Shown here: piece by piece, positions 24,942 through 32,356 of the stretch
Layout: each line of letters starts with the position of its first letter
Position numbering within the stretch: position 1 is the first letter of the stretch
Source of the DNA: Aeromicrobium flavum
GTDB taxonomy: Bacteria; Actinomycetota; Actinomycetes; Propionibacteriales; Nocardioidaceae
Assembly (NCBI RefSeq): GCF_007992115.1
Contig: NZ_BJZQ01000023.1
Coordinates: 1-32,356, forward strand
Reading direction: 5' to 3'
DNA: 32,356 nucleotides
Translations under genes and position numbers: made by a program
The notes under the pieces: generated by a model
Seen by the model: the letters and a program-made list of their open reading frames with translations, nothing else
The model's database searches: none
What the model was told of the DNA's origin: nothing

Positions 24942-27701
24942 ATGGCCTCATCCGGCCCCGACCGCCCCATCATCCACGGGGGCATGCCCACGCAGCTGCC
25001 CGACGTCGATCCCGACGAGACCCAGGACTGGCTCAGCTCCCTCGACCAGATGGTCGACGAGCGCGGCCGCGACCGCGCCCGGTACGTCATGCTGCGCATG
25101 CTCGAGCGTGCGCGCGAACGTGCCGTGGGGATGCCCGCCCTGCGCAGCAGCGACTACATCAACACCATCCCGCCGGAGCGTGAGCCCGAGTTCCCCGGCG
25201 ACGAGGACGTCGAGCGGCGCATCCGGTCGTACATCCGCTGGAACGCCGCGGTCATGGTGTCGCGCGCGAACCGCCCCGGTCTGGGCGTCGGCGGCCACAT
25301 CGCCACCTACCAGTCGGCGGCCAGTCTCTACGAGGTCGGCTTCAACCACTTCTTCCGTGGCAAGGAACACCCCGGTGGCGGCGACCATCTGTACTACCAG
25401 GGCCACGCGGCCCCCGGCATCTACGCGCGGTCGTTCCTCGAGGGCCGGTTCGACGAGTCCCGGATGAACAACTTCCGCCAGGAGCAGTCCCAGGGCGCCG
25501 GGAAGGGACTGCCGTCCTATCCCCACCCGCGCCTGATGAGCGACTACTGGGAGTTCCCCACCGTCTCGATGGGCCTGGCCGCGATCAACTCGATCTACCA
25601 GGCCCGGTTCAACCGGTACCTGCAGAACCGCGGCATCCGCGACACCAGCGACCAGCACGTCTGGACCTTCCTGGGCGACGGCGAGATGGGCGAGCCCGAG
25701 TCGCTCGGCGCCATCGGCCTCGCCGCCCGCGAGCAGCTCGACAACCTGACCTTCGTGGTCAACTGCAACCTGCAGCAGCTCGACGGCCCAGTCCGCGGCA
25801 ACGGCAAGGTCATGCAGGAGCTCGAGTCGTTCTTCCTCGGCGCGGGCTGGAACGTCATCAAGGTGGTGTGGGGCCGCGAGTGGGACGACCTGCTCGCCCG
25901 CGACACCACCGGCGCCCTGGTCAACCAGATGAACCGCGTCCCCGACGGCGAGTTCCAGACCCTCTCGATCGAGACCGGCGCGTACAACCGCGAGCACTTC
26001 TTCGGGCCCGATCCCGAGCTGGCCAAGATCGTCGAGCACCTCTCGGACGAGGACATCGAGCGGCTCCCGCGCGGCGGCCACGACTACCGCAAGGTCTACG
26101 CGGCGTTCGACTCCGCTGTGAAGCACAAGGGCCAGCCGACCGTGATCCTGGCCCACACGATCAAGGGCTGGCTGCTGGAGTCCTTCATGGCGCGCAACGC
26201 GACGCACCAGATGAAGAAGCTCACGACGGACGACCTCAAGACGTTCCGCGACCGCCTGCGCATCCCGATCACCGACGAGCAGATCGACTCGCCCGAGGGC
26301 GCGCCGTACTACCACCCGGGCGCCGACCACGACGACATCAAGTACATGCTCGAGCGCCGGCGCGAGCTGGGCGGCTCGCTGCCCTCGCGCGTCGTGAGGG
26401 CCAAGCCCCTCGCGCTGCCGCAGGACGACGCCTACGCCGACCTGCGCAAGGGCTCGGGCAAGCAGCAGATCGCCACGACGATGGCGTTCGTGCGGTTGCT
26501 GCGCGAGCTGATGAAGGACAAGCAGATCGGCCAGCGGATCGTCCCGATCGCGCCGGACGAGTACCGCACCTTCGGCATGGACTCGATGTTCCCGTCGGCC
26601 AAGATCTACAGCCCGCACGGCCAGACCTACGAGTCCGTCGACCGCAAGCTGCTGCTCGCCTACAAGGAGAGCGAGCAGGGCCAACTGCTGCACGAGGGCA
26701 TCAGCGAGGCCGGCGCGGCCGCGTCCGCGATCGCCGCGGGCAGCGCGTACGCCACCCACGGCGAGCCGATGATCCCGGTCTACCTCTTCTACTCGATGTT
26801 CGGCTTCCAGCGCACGGGCGACTCCTTCTGGGCGATGGCCGACCAGCTGTCGCGCGGCTTCCTCGTGGGAGCCACCGCCGGGCGCACCACCCTGACCGGC
26901 GAGGGCCTCCAGCACGCCGACGGCCACTCCCCCCTGATCGCCCGCACGAACCCGGCGGTCGTCCACTACGACCCGGCGTTCTCGTTCGAGATCGCCCACA
27001 TCGTGCAGGACGGCCTGCGCCGGATGTACGGCGAGTCCGGTGACGGTGGCGAGGGCTTCGGCGAGGACGTCATCTACTACCTGACGGTCTACAACGAGCC
27101 GATCGTCCAGCCGGTCGAGCCCGAGGGCGTCGACGTCGACGGGATCCTCAAGGGCGCCCACCGGTACTCCCCCTCCCCCATCGAGGGCGACGCCCCCGCG
27201 CGCATCCTCGCGTCGGGCGTGGCGGTGCCGTGGGCCCTGCAGGCGCAGCGCACGCTGGCGGAGGAGCACGGCGTCGCGGCCGAGGTCTGGTCCGTCACCT
27301 CGTGGAACGAGCTGGCTCGCGAGGCGGAGGCGACCGAGCGGTGGAACTTCAACCACCTCGGCGAGCAGGCTCGCACCCCGTGGATCGCCGAGCGCCTCGG
27401 CGAGGGCGGACCCACCGTGGCCGTCAGCGACTACATGCGCGCCGTCCCCGACCAGATCTCGCGCTGGGTCCCCGGCACGTGGATGTCGCTGGGTGCGGAC
27501 GGGTTCGGCTTCGCCGACACCCGCGCCGGCGCCCGCCGCTACTTCCAGATCGACGCCGAGTCGATCGTGGTGGCGGTGCTGGCGTCGCTCGGTCGCGAGG
27601 GCCGCATCGACCCGGAGGTCGCGCAGCAGGCGTTCGACACGCTCCGGATCGACGATCCGACCGCCGTGGCAGGGGTGAAGCAGGAGGGCAGCCCCGCCTG
27701 A
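24942..27701 (+). CDS. aceE: Pyruvate dehydrogenase E1 component, homodimeric type
   Basis: AceE decarboxylates pyruvate with thiamine diphosphate and passes the acetyl group to E2, feeding acetyl-CoA into the TCA cycle. The 919-residue length is normal for the single-chain alpha2 type. Signatures are [18 protein letters not shown] near 114, [17 protein letters not shown] near 143, the ThDP site [10 protein letters not shown] (245-254) with [11 protein letters not shown] (273-283), and the transketolase region [15 protein letters not shown] and [14 protein letters not shown]. The start ATG 24942 has AGGGAG 6 bases upstream. It is divergent from DUF3052-ahpE, as in mycobacteria, with a palindromic operator between. 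E2 and E3 are not in the window. Confidence 0.98.
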   Translation: MASSGPDRPIIHGGMPTQLPDVDPDETQDWLSSLDQMVDERGRDRARYVMLRMLERARERAVGMPALRSSDYINTIPPEREPEFPGDEDVERRIRSYIRWNAAVMVSRANRPGLGVGGHIATYQSAASLYEVGFNHFFRGKEHPGGGDHLYYQGHAAPGIYARSFLEGRFDESRMNNFRQEQSQGAGKGLPSYPHPRLMSDYWEFPTVSMGLAAINSIYQARFNRYLQNRGIRDTSDQHVWTFLGDGEMGEPESLGAIGLAAREQLDNLTFVVNCNLQQLDGPVRGNGKVMQELESFFLGAGWNVIKVVWGREWDDLLARDTTGALVNQMNRVPDGEFQTLSIETGAYNREHFFGPDPELAKIVEHLSDEDIERLPRGGHDYRKVYAAFDSAVKHKGQPTVILAHTIKGWLLESFMARNATHQMKKLTTDDLKTFRDRLRIPITDEQIDSPEGAPYYHPGADHDDIKYMLERRRELGGSLPSRVVRAKPLALPQDDAYADLRKGSGKQQIATTMAFVRLLRELMKDKQIGQRIVPIAPDEYRTFGMDSMFPSAKIYSPHGQTYESVDRKLLLAYKESEQGQLLHEGISEAGAAASAIAAGSAYATHGEPMIPVYLFYSMFGFQRTGDSFWAMADQLSRGFLVGATAGRTTLTGEGLQHADGHSPLIARTNPAVVHYDPAFSFEIAHIVQDGLRRMYGESGDGGEGFGEDVIYYLTVYNEPIVQPVEPEGVDVDGILKGAHRYSPSPIEGDAPARILASGVAVPWALQAQRTLAEEHGVAAEVWSVTSWNELAREAEATERWNFNHLGEQARTPWIAERLGEGGPTVAVSDYMRAVPDQISRWVPGTWMSLGADGFGFADTRAGARRYFQIDAESIVVAVLASLGREGRIDPEVAQQAFDTLRIDDPTAVAGVKQEGSPA

Positions 27702-27743
27702 CCGGGCGGGGCGGGAGCCTCAGGCCGCTCTCAGCAGGCTCCC
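27691..27743 (+). terminator. Tandem hairpins at the end of aceE
   Basis: An 8-bp GC stem spans the aceE stop (27691-27698 with 27705-27712). A second 8-bp stem (27713-27720 with 27736-27743) follows immediately, ending just before the -10 of the next gene. No T-run is present. Confidence 0.5.
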
Positions 27744-27745
27744 CT

Positions 27746-27751
27746 TAGACT
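27746..27751 (+). promoter_or_regulatory. -10 element, leaderless promoter of the PAP2-type gene
   Basis: TAGACT is followed by 7 bases and ATG 27759. It is identical to the riboswitch -10 and to the -10 at 29802-29807. Confidence 0.62.
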
Positions 27752-27758
27752 GGTCCGC

Positions 27759-28847
27759 ATGGTCGGACGGTGGTGGAGCGTGCTGCGCGCGTGGCCCTAC
27801 ACCTTCGGTGTCGCCCTCGCGGCCGGTGTCGGCATCACGGCGATCGTGCTGTCGACGCACCTGGGCATCGCCCTGAAGGACCCCGACGGCTTCCTCGGAC
27901 CGGCCTACGTGCGGCTGCCGCTCATCGGCCTGGCCTTCTTCGCCCTGGGCGTGCTGCCCTCGGCGATCCGGAGGGCCGGGTGGCGACACACCGGCCGCGG
28001 CATTCGCGACATCGTCCGCGACGAGTGGACGTGGGGCCGCGTCGGCCACATCGCAACCGGCCTGATCACGTTCTACATCTGCTACGTCAGCTACCGGAAC
28101 ATCAAGGGCTTCCTGCCGGTCCTGCGCGAGGGCGTCAACTTCGACACCATGCTCAGCCGCTGGGACTACTGGCTGATGTTCGGCCACCACCCGGCCGACC
28201 TGCTGCACGACCTGCTCGGCACGAGCATCTCGGCGCAGGTGCTGGCCACGGTCTACGTCAGCTACCTGATGCTGATCCCGATCACCCTCGGCGCGTTCCT
28301 CGTGCTCAACCGCGACTACACGCTGGGCGCCTGGTACGCCACGTCGCTGTCGCTGAACTGGGTGCTCGGGGCCGCCAGCTACTACATCTTCCCGTCGCTG
28401 GGCCCGACGTACTCCAACGCCACGCTGTTCGACGAGCTGCCCACCACGGGCGTCACCCAACTGCAGGAGTCGCTGTTCGTCAACGCGGCCCAGAACTACG
28501 AGGACCCCACCGCGGCGCCCATCTGGGGCATCGCCGCGTTCGCCTCGCTGCACGTCTCGGTCACCTTCACCGCCGTGCTGTTCTTCCAGCGCACCGACCA
28601 GCCGCGGTTCGTCCAGGTCGCCGCGTGGGTCTACTTCGTGCTGACGGTCATCGCCACGATCTACTTCGGCTGGCACTTCATCGCCGACGACGTCGCCGGT
28701 GCGTTCATCGGCTGGATCTCGGTCGCCCTGGCCGGCTGGGCGACTGGCAACGGCTTCTGGCACCAGCGGCACCACAAGATTCAGCTGACGGCCGAGGGTG
28801 ACTCCGAGGCCGCGTCGGGCAGCGACACGCTCGCCAACCCGGCCTGA
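27759..28847 (+). CDS. PAP2-type membrane protein (inositolphosphotransferase/phosphatase-like)
   Basis: The 362-residue protein has about seven membrane helices. Near the C-terminal half it carries FASLHVS (261-267, His265) and YFGWHFIADDVAG (302-314, His306, Asp310). These match the second and third motifs of the PAP2 superfamily in the subgroup related to Aur1/Ipt1 (SxH in place of SGH). Members hydrolyse or transfer phosphate groups of membrane lipids at the outer face. The substrate is not predictable; phospholipid or polyprenyl phosphate is likely. The C-terminal tail is hydrophilic, and its last 67 bases overlap the 3' end of the opposing hydrolase gene. Confidence 0.9.
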   Translation: MVGRWWSVLRAWPYTFGVALAAGVGITAIVLSTHLGIALKDPDGFLGPAYVRLPLIGLAFFALGVLPSAIRRAGWRHTGRGIRDIVRDEWTWGRVGHIATGLITFYICYVSYRNIKGFLPVLREGVNFDTMLSRWDYWLMFGHHPADLLHDLLGTSISAQVLATVYVSYLMLIPITLGAFLVLNRDYTLGAWYATSLSLNWVLGAASYYIFPSLGPTYSNATLFDELPTTGVTQLQESLFVNAAQNYEDPTAAPIWGIAAFASLHVSVTFTAVLFFQRTDQPRFVQVAAWVYFVLTVIATIYFGWHFIADDVAGAFIGWISVALAGWATGNGFWHQRHHKIQLTAEGDSEAASGSDTLANPA

Positions 28848-29755
28848 TCCCCTCGGCGCAGCAGCGCGCGCCAGCGGCCCCGGTGGTACTGCGCCGGCGC
28901 CTGGATGCGGCAGAAGTCGACGATGAGTCGCGCGAACTCGTCGGGGTGGTCCTTGTGCGGGAAGTGACCCGAGTCCTCGAAGACGTGGACGTGCGAGTTC
29001 TCCATCAGCGGGAGGCGCTGGGCGTGCTCCACGGGGATGACGTGGTCGTTGCGCCCCCACACGACCAGCAGCGGCATCAGGCGGGTCAGGTAGGCCCGAT
29101 CGGCCATCGTCACGAACTGGCCGTCCCAGTCCAGCACCGTGCGGGTCAGCCGCCGGATCGCCAGGGACGTCGCGGGATCGGCGAGGCGCTCGTAGATCTT
29201 GGCGACCTCGTCCAGGTCGCGCGTCATCGGCAGGTGCGCCATGGTGCGCATCGAGCCGCTGACGACCCCGCGCCACGGCTTGAGGGTGGCCAGGCGCAGC
29301 CCGAGCCCCACGCCGGGCAGGGTCAGCGCCCGGATGAGCGGCGTGACCTCGGGGCCGAGGCCGCCGCTGGCCACGAGCACGACCCGTTCGGTGCGCTCGG
29401 GGAACTGGTACGCGAACTGCATGGCGACCCCGCCGCCGAAGCTGTGGCCCGCCACCGTGACCTTGTCGATGCCCAGGATGGTCAGCAGGTCGCGCATGCC
29501 GTTGGCGAACCCGCCCAGCGAGTAGTCGGCGTTGGGCTTGTCGGACTCGCCGTGGCCCAGCAGGTCGGGCGCGATGACCGTGAAGTGCTCCGCCAGCTGG
29601 TCCATGACCGGGAACCAGGTCGTGGAGTCGCAGGCCATGCCGTGCAGGAGCAGCAGCGGCGGTCCGGAGCCGCGCATCCGGTACGCGCGCCGGTAGCCGT
29701 GAACGACCACGTAGTTGACGTCGTCCACTGCTCCGCGCTCCGGGGGCAGCACCAT
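28781..29755 (-). CDS. Alpha/beta hydrolase
   Basis: The 324-residue protein has the alpha/beta hydrolase fold with a complete triad: Ser105 in the nucleophile elbow AGHSFGG, Asp237 in WGRNDHVIP and His264 in DSGHFPHKDHP. The oxyanion segment LLLHGMACDSTTW lies at 35-47 and DLLGHGESD at 64-72. It resembles esterases and epoxide- or C-C-bond hydrolases. No signal peptide is visible, so it should be cytoplasmic. The C-terminal 40 residues, rich in Arg, Ser and Ala, extend past the fold, and their coding sequence overlaps the PAP2-type gene by 67 bases. ATG 29755 has TAGGAT 6 bases upstream. It is divergent from the next gene. Confidence 0.93.
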   Translation of the reverse strand: MVLPPERGAVDDVNYVVVHGYRRAYRMRGSGPPLLLLHGMACDSTTWFPVMDQLAEHFTVIAPDLLGHGESDKPNADYSLGGFANGMRDLLTILGIDKVTVAGHSFGGGVAMQFAYQFPERTERVVLVASGGLGPEVTPLIRALTLPGVGLGLRLATLKPWRGVVSGSMRTMAHLPMTRDLDEVAKIYERLADPATSLAIRRLTRTVLDWDGQFVTMADRAYLTRLMPLLVVWGRNDHVIPVEHAQRLPLMENSHVHVFEDSGHFPHKDHPDEFARLIVDFCRIQAPAQYHRGRWRALLRRGDQAGLASVSLPDAASESPSAVS

Positions 29756-29761
29756 TTCTTG

Positions 29762-29767
29762 ATCCTA
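29762..29767 (-). promoter_or_regulatory. -10 element, leaderless promoter of the alpha/beta hydrolase
   Basis: The minus strand reads TAGGAT, 6 bases, ATG 29755. The hexamer is the same as the rnpB -10. Confidence 0.6.
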
Positions 29768-29801
29768 GGTCACGTGTGCGGGGGTTTCGCGGTGAAGCGA
29801 C

Positions 29802-29807
29802 TAGACT
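29802..29807 (+). promoter_or_regulatory. -10 element, leaderless promoter of the membrane-anchored protein
   Basis: TAGACT is followed by 7 bases and GTG 29815. This spacing decides the start over an upstream in-frame alternative that would overlap the promoter. Confidence 0.6.
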
Positions 29808-29814
29808 TCCGCGT

Positions 29815-30327
29815 GTGACGTCTCGACCCGATCTGCGCCATCCCGCCGCGCGTGCCTTCGGCTGGCTCACCCTCATCGGCGTGGCGCTGGGCATCGCGGT
29901 CGGACTGTTCTTCTCCGGCGCCCTCACGGCCACCGGCGTCACCTCCGCCGATCTGCCGCCGCTCGCCGCGCCCACGAGCGCCCCCACGACCACCGCCACC
30001 CCGAAGGCCGCCCCCACGACCGAGGCGCCCGAGAAGGACGAGGGCCCGAAGCCCAAGCTCTCCCCCGTGCCGGGCGACCGCGTCGCCCCCGGCGAGCGCT
30101 TCCCGATCGTCGGCGTGCTCCCCACGGTCGACAAGGGCACCGTCCTGCAGGTCCAGGTCAAGGACAGCGACGGGCCCTGGGACGACTTCCCGGTCACCGT
30201 CGCGGCCACCGAGGGCGGACGGTTCGAGACCAAGATCTACACGTCGCGCACCGGCGAGCGGAAGTTCCGCGTCACGGACAAGGCCTCGGGCGACTCGACG
30301 CCCGACATCACCGTGACGATCGGCTGA
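29815..30327 (+). CDS. Membrane-anchored extracytoplasmic protein of unknown function
   Basis: The 170-residue protein has a short cytoplasmic start (MTSRPDLRHPAARAF), one membrane helix (about 16-38) and a Pro/Thr/Ala/Lys-rich linker (about 48-80). A beta-rich domain of about 85 residues follows (RFPIVGVLPTVDKGT, VQVKDSDGPW, TSRTGERKFRVTD). The domain resembles Ig-like extracellular modules. GTG 29815 is chosen over an in-frame start at 29776 because a TAGACT box ends 7 bases before it. It ends 7 bases from the convergent DUF3145 gene. I do not recognise a specific family. Confidence 0.82.
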   Translation: MTSRPDLRHPAARAFGWLTLIGVALGIAVGLFFSGALTATGVTSADLPPLAAPTSAPTTTATPKAAPTTEAPEKDEGPKPKLSPVPGDRVAPGERFPIVGVLPTVDKGTVLQVQVKDSDGPWDDFPVTVAATEGGRFETKIYTSRTGERKFRVTDKASGDSTPDITVTIG

Positions 30328-30334
30328 CGCAGCC

Positions 30335-30862
30335 TCAGATCACCTGGTGCAACCAGCGCACCGGCGCGCCCTCGCCCGCCTGGCGGAAGGGCTCGAGCTC
30401 GGCGTCCCACTTCACGCCCAGCAGCCCGTCGAGGGCCTCGTCCATCGAGATGTCGCCCTGGGCGGCCTTCACCCGGAACGCGCGGATACGGTCCTCCGGG
30501 ATCAGCACGTCGCCGTGCAGCCCGGTCATGGCGTGGAAGATGCCCAGCCGCGGCGTGAAGGAGTAGCGCGCGCCCTCACTCGTGGCCGTGGGCTCCTCGG
30601 TGATCTCGAAGCGCAGCAGGTCCCAGCCGCGCAGCACGGACGTCAGCGCTGCGGCCGTGCCGGCCTTGGCCTGCCACGACAGCTCGGCGCGGTGGGTGCC
30701 GGGCTCGGCGGGCTGCGGGGTCCACGCGAGGTCGACCTTGCCACCCAGCACGCCGGCCGCCGCCCACTCGATGTGGGCACACAGAGCCGACGGTGCGGAG
30801 TGCACGAAAAGGACACCCCGGGTCATCGGGGTGCCGGTCCGGACCGTATTCACCGTGTTCAT
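30335..30862 (-). CDS. DUF3145 family protein
   Basis: The 175-residue soluble protein matches the actinobacterial DUF3145 family: GVLFVHSAPSALCAHIEWA near 16, WDLLRFEITEEPT near 80, RYSFTPRLGIFHAMTGLHGDV near 98 and GDISMDEALDGLLGVKWDAELEPFR near 135. Function is unknown. From memory, in streptomycetes and relatives this gene lies beside the fatty-acid synthesis genes fabD-fabH-acpP-fabF, which are not here. ATG 30862 has GGGAGG 5-6 bases upstream. The region 30863-30946 upstream holds no other recognisable feature. Confidence 0.93.
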   Translation of the reverse strand: MNTVNTVRTGTPMTRGVLFVHSAPSALCAHIEWAAAGVLGGKVDLAWTPQPAEPGTHRAELSWQAKAGTAAALTSVLRGWDLLRFEITEEPTATSEGARYSFTPRLGIFHAMTGLHGDVLIPEDRIRAFRVKAAQGDISMDEALDGLLGVKWDAELEPFRQAGEGAPVRWLHQVI

Positions 30863-30946
30863 CGGTACCTCCCTAGGTGCGCCTTCCCCAGCGATCTCGG
30901 GTGATACCTGGTCCCATCATGGCCCATGGCGGGGTTCGCGACAAGA

Positions 30947-30968
30947 CTGAGCGCCCGAAACGCCTCAG
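30947..30968 (-). terminator. Probable terminator at the end of the HAD gene
   Basis: On the minus strand CTGAGGCG pairs with CGCTCAG with one bulged base around a TTTCGGG loop, followed by TCTTGTC. The stem overlaps the stop codon of the HAD gene. Confidence 0.5.
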
Positions 30969-31408
30969 GATCCCACCGCGGCGACCTCGTGGACGTCCGC
31001 CACGCCGGCCGTGCGGAGCAGCGCGACGATCTCCTGGTCGTCCTCCCACGCCTCCACGACGCGGAGTCCGTCGTCGGCGACGTCTTTCAGCAGCTCGGCC
31101 TTCACCTTCGTGGCGGGGCGGTAGTCGGCCGCCAGGCGCATGTACAGCCCGTCGTGGGAGATCCGGTGGGCGGCGAGCCAGTCGAGCGTCAGATCGCGCC
31201 ACAGGAACTCTCGTCCGGTCCAGAGCACGATCGCCACCCCCCGCTCGCGCGCGGCCTCGAGCCCGGCGAGCACGTCCGCCCGCGGCGGGCAGTCGGCCGA
31301 GGCGGCGTGGAACGCGGCGTAGTCCCTCTCGGGCCCCCGCGTCAGGTGCTCGATCGTGGACGTGTCGCACAGCGTGCCGTCCAGGTCGAACAGTGCTGCG
31401 TCGCGCAT
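30965..31408 (-). CDS. HAD-superfamily phosphatase, polynucleotide-kinase 3'-phosphatase-like
   Basis: The 147-residue protein begins MRDAALFDLDGTLCDTS, HAD motif I, with nucleophile Asp8 and acid/base Asp10. VLWTGRE near 60 is motif II. TKVKAELLKDV near 112 is motif III, and AWEDDQEIV near 131 supplies the motif IV acids. The pattern and small size resemble the phosphatase half of T4-type polynucleotide kinases, suggesting action on nucleic acid ends or nucleotides; this is inferred. ATG 31408 has GGAG 5 bases upstream. The frame extends upstream into tRNA-Met, but homology starts here. Transcription probably continues from, or starts just after, the tRNA gene. Confidence 0.9.
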   Translation of the reverse strand: MRDAALFDLDGTLCDTSTIEHLTRGPERDYAAFHAASADCPPRADVLAGLEAARERGVAIVLWTGREFLWRDLTLDWLAAHRISHDGLYMRLAADYRPATKVKAELLKDVADDGLRVVEAWEDDQEIVALLRTAGVADVHEVAAVGS

Positions 31409-31428
31409 CGTCGCTCCGTCTCGCTCGG

Positions 31429-31502
31429 TAGGGAGGGTGGGGCTCGAACCCACGACCCAAGGATTATGAGTCCTCTGCTCTGACCGGCTGAGCTACCTCC
31501 CC
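31429..31502 (-). tRNA. tRNA with anticodon CAT (elongator Met, or Ile2)
   Basis: The minus strand folds into a 74-nt cloverleaf. The acceptor is GGGGAGG/CCTCCCT with a G1-U72 wobble and discriminator A. The D-arm is AGCTCAGCCGGTCAGAGC. The anticodon loop CTCATAA contains CAT, and the T-arm is GTGGGTTCGAGCCCCAC. It lacks the initiator features (C1-A72 mismatch, three G-C pairs in the anticodon stem). Elongator Met and lysidine-type Ile2 cannot be separated with certainty by eye. CCA is not encoded. Confidence 0.9.
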
Positions 31503-31546
31503 GTCGCCGTCCGAGCGTACAAGTCCCGGACGGGCACCCATGAAGA

Positions 31547-31586
31547 AGGCCCGGTTCTCGCTCGTATCCGAACGAAAACCGGGCCT
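31547..31586 (-). terminator. Terminator after tRNA-Asn
   Basis: A 10-bp stem AGGCCCGGTT/AACCGGGCCT (31547-31556 with 31577-31586) is followed on the minus strand by TCTTC. It lies between tRNA-Asn and tRNA-Met, separating the two. Confidence 0.75.
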
Positions 31587-31592
31587 GTCCCG

Positions 31593-31665
31593 CTCCCCCG
31601 ATTGGACTCGAACCAATAACCCTTCGATTAACAGTCGAATGCTCTGCCAATTGAGCTACGGGGGA
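31593..31665 (-). tRNA. tRNA-Asn (anticodon GTT)
   Basis: The minus strand has the 7-bp acceptor TCCCCCG/CGGGGGA with discriminator G. The D-arm is AGCTCAATTGGCAGAGC. The stem TTCGA/TCGAA surrounds loop CTGTTAA (anticodon GTT), and the T-arm is ATTGGTTCGAGTCCAAT. It is 73 nt. The 3' end of the sigma factor reading frame runs into it on the same strand and stops at TAA formed by GTTAA of the anticodon loop. Confidence 0.97.
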
Positions 31666-32227
31666 TCGGCTCCTCAAGAGGAGCACGGCGACCAACATTA
31701 GCAAGTCGCTCGCGCAGATGCGAAAGGGCCCTCCCCTCCCGGTCGCGCACCTGCCAACGCGTGAGCCCCAGCAGGCTCGCCACCTCGTCGATCGTCAGGC
31801 CGCAACCGTCCTCGCACAGCAGGCCGAACCGCAGGCCGACGACCGTCGCGAGGTCACCCGGGAGCTCGTCGAGCAGGTCGGAGTCCGCCGTCGGGCGCAC
31901 CTCCGGCTCGACGTGCGGCGCTGCCGGCGGGGGTGTCATCGCGCGCGCGATCCACGACCAGGCGTACGTCGCGAGGCGCGTTCCGCGATCGGGGTCGAAG
32001 CGGTCGATCGCCGCGATGAGGCCCTCGATGCCGTTGGCCACGGCCTCGTCCAGATCGTCGCCGCGATGGCCCAGCCTCAGGGCGTGCAGCGCGACGTTGC
32101 GCAGGCCGGAGCAGATGAGCTCCTCGCGAGCCTCCCGGTCGCCACCGGCGGCGGCCCGGGCCAGCAGGCGCTCGGCATCGGGCGGGATCGGGGCTTGGGC
32201 GAGGGCACGGCTGACGAAGGGCGACAC
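31628..32227 (-). CDS. Compact sigma-70-family protein lacking region 3
   Basis: The 199-residue product has a primary-sigma-like region 2 (about 18-97), including DDLDEAVANGIEGLIAAIDRFDP and GTRLATYAWSWIARAM, close to the 2.3-2.4 helices of housekeeping sigma factors. A Pro-rich linker of about 20 residues replaces region 3. Region 4 (about 119-174) follows, with LRFGLL and the helix-turn-helix TIDEVASLLGLTRWQVRDREGRAL. It may direct RNA polymerase to a subset of promoters or act as a DNA-binding regulator. GTG 32227 is chosen because GAGG lies 9 bases upstream; GTG 32236 and further upstream starts are possible. The frame ends inside tRNA-Asn. The 129 bases upstream (32228-32356) show no other feature. 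Confidence 0.78.
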   Translation of the reverse strand: MSPFVSRALAQAPIPPDAERLLARAAAGGDREAREELICSGLRNVALHALRLGHRGDDLDEAVANGIEGLIAAIDRFDPDRGTRLATYAWSWIARAMTPPPAAPHVEPEVRPTADSDLLDELPGDLATVVGLRFGLLCEDGCGLTIDEVASLLGLTRWQVRDREGRALSHLRERLANVGRRAPLEEPIPRSSIGRAFDC

Positions 32228-32356
32228 GTCATCCACCCTCGGGCGGGGGACGCGACAGCGACAGGGTCGGCGAGGGGGTTGTGGACGGCGGTCGGGCCCG
32301 CCCACAGGTCGCTCCCTCCCCCACTCTGCTCGCACCGAGTGGCGCAAAACGGGTCC

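Noticed and set aside
27720..29814. Very long minus-strand frame across the PAP2-type and hydrolase region
   Set aside because: It is in a different frame from the hydrolase and its translation is Arg/Ala/Pro-rich filler. It contradicts two well-supported genes.
31409..31453. Upstream start for the HAD phosphatase
   Set aside because: It would overlap tRNA-Met, and the HAD motif begins directly after ATG 31408, which has its own GGAG.
30923..31483. Plus-strand open frames opposite the HAD gene
   Set aside because: They overlap the HAD gene and tRNA-Met, and their translations are Arg/Pro-rich without domains.
31429..31502. Initiator tRNA-Met
   Set aside because: Position 1-72 is a G-U pair and not the C-A mismatch of initiators, and the anticodon stem lacks three consecutive G-C pairs.

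Overview
The window is a 32 kb chromosomal segment of a high-GC actinobacterium. Gene families largely confined to Actinobacteria (DUF3152, DUF3145, DUF3052, GlnE beside GlnA2) and gene order shared with Mycobacterium tuberculosis (glnE-glnA2, panB, the RNase H/phosphatase - zinc ribbon - Nif3 cluster, ahpE - DUF3052 - aceE) point that way. A member of the Nocardioidaceae such as Aeromicrobium or Nocardioides is my best guess, from protein style only. I see no insertion sequence, integrase, phage gene or CRISPR array; this looks like core chromosome.

Layout. 1-2101: the end of a secreted-type protein, a lipoprotein, and a secreted DUF3152 zinc-metalloprotease-like protein. 2148-8229: nitrogen and NAD metabolism (glnE and glnA2 in tandem, divergent from nadE). 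8242-12576: panB between two paralogous multi-pass membrane proteins that resemble GT-C glycosyltransferases, plus a 64-residue conserved protein. 12616-17152: an aldo/keto reductase, a NERD-domain helicase, RNase P RNA, a manganese riboswitch driving a UPF0016 Mn exporter-type gene, and yaaA. 17165-17241: a perfect 21-bp inverted repeat. 17262-23320: a minus-strand run of recQ, M23 peptidase, nif3-like, C4 zinc ribbon and RNase H/phosphatase. 23367-27701: TfoX-like protein, tRNA-Val, AhpE-type peroxiredoxin, DUF3052 and aceE. 27759-32227: PAP2-type membrane protein, alpha/beta hydrolase, a membrane-anchored protein, DUF3145, a HAD phosphatase, tRNA-Met, tRNA-Asn and a compact sigma factor.

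How the genes fit together. GlnE adenylylates glutamine synthetase, so glnE-glnA2 forms a nitrogen-assimilation unit next to nadE, a glutamine consumer. PanB feeds coenzyme A synthesis and AceE uses coenzyme A at the entry to the TCA cycle. The riboswitch gene, yaaA and ahpE relate to metal and peroxide homeostasis.

The most striking unlisted signals are the following. (1) A TANNNT hexamer recurs exactly 6-7 nt before the start codons of nine genes, with a CANNNT form 6 nt before four more, which implies widespread leaderless transcription. (2) A sigma factor lacks region 3, and its reading frame ends inside the anticodon loop of tRNA-Asn on the same strand. (3) A Mn riboswitch is followed by a hairpin that buries the Shine-Dalgarno sequence of a UPF0016 gene. 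(4) Two GT-C-like paralogs flank panB. (5) A 21-bp perfect inverted repeat and an 18-bp palindromic operator lie between genes.
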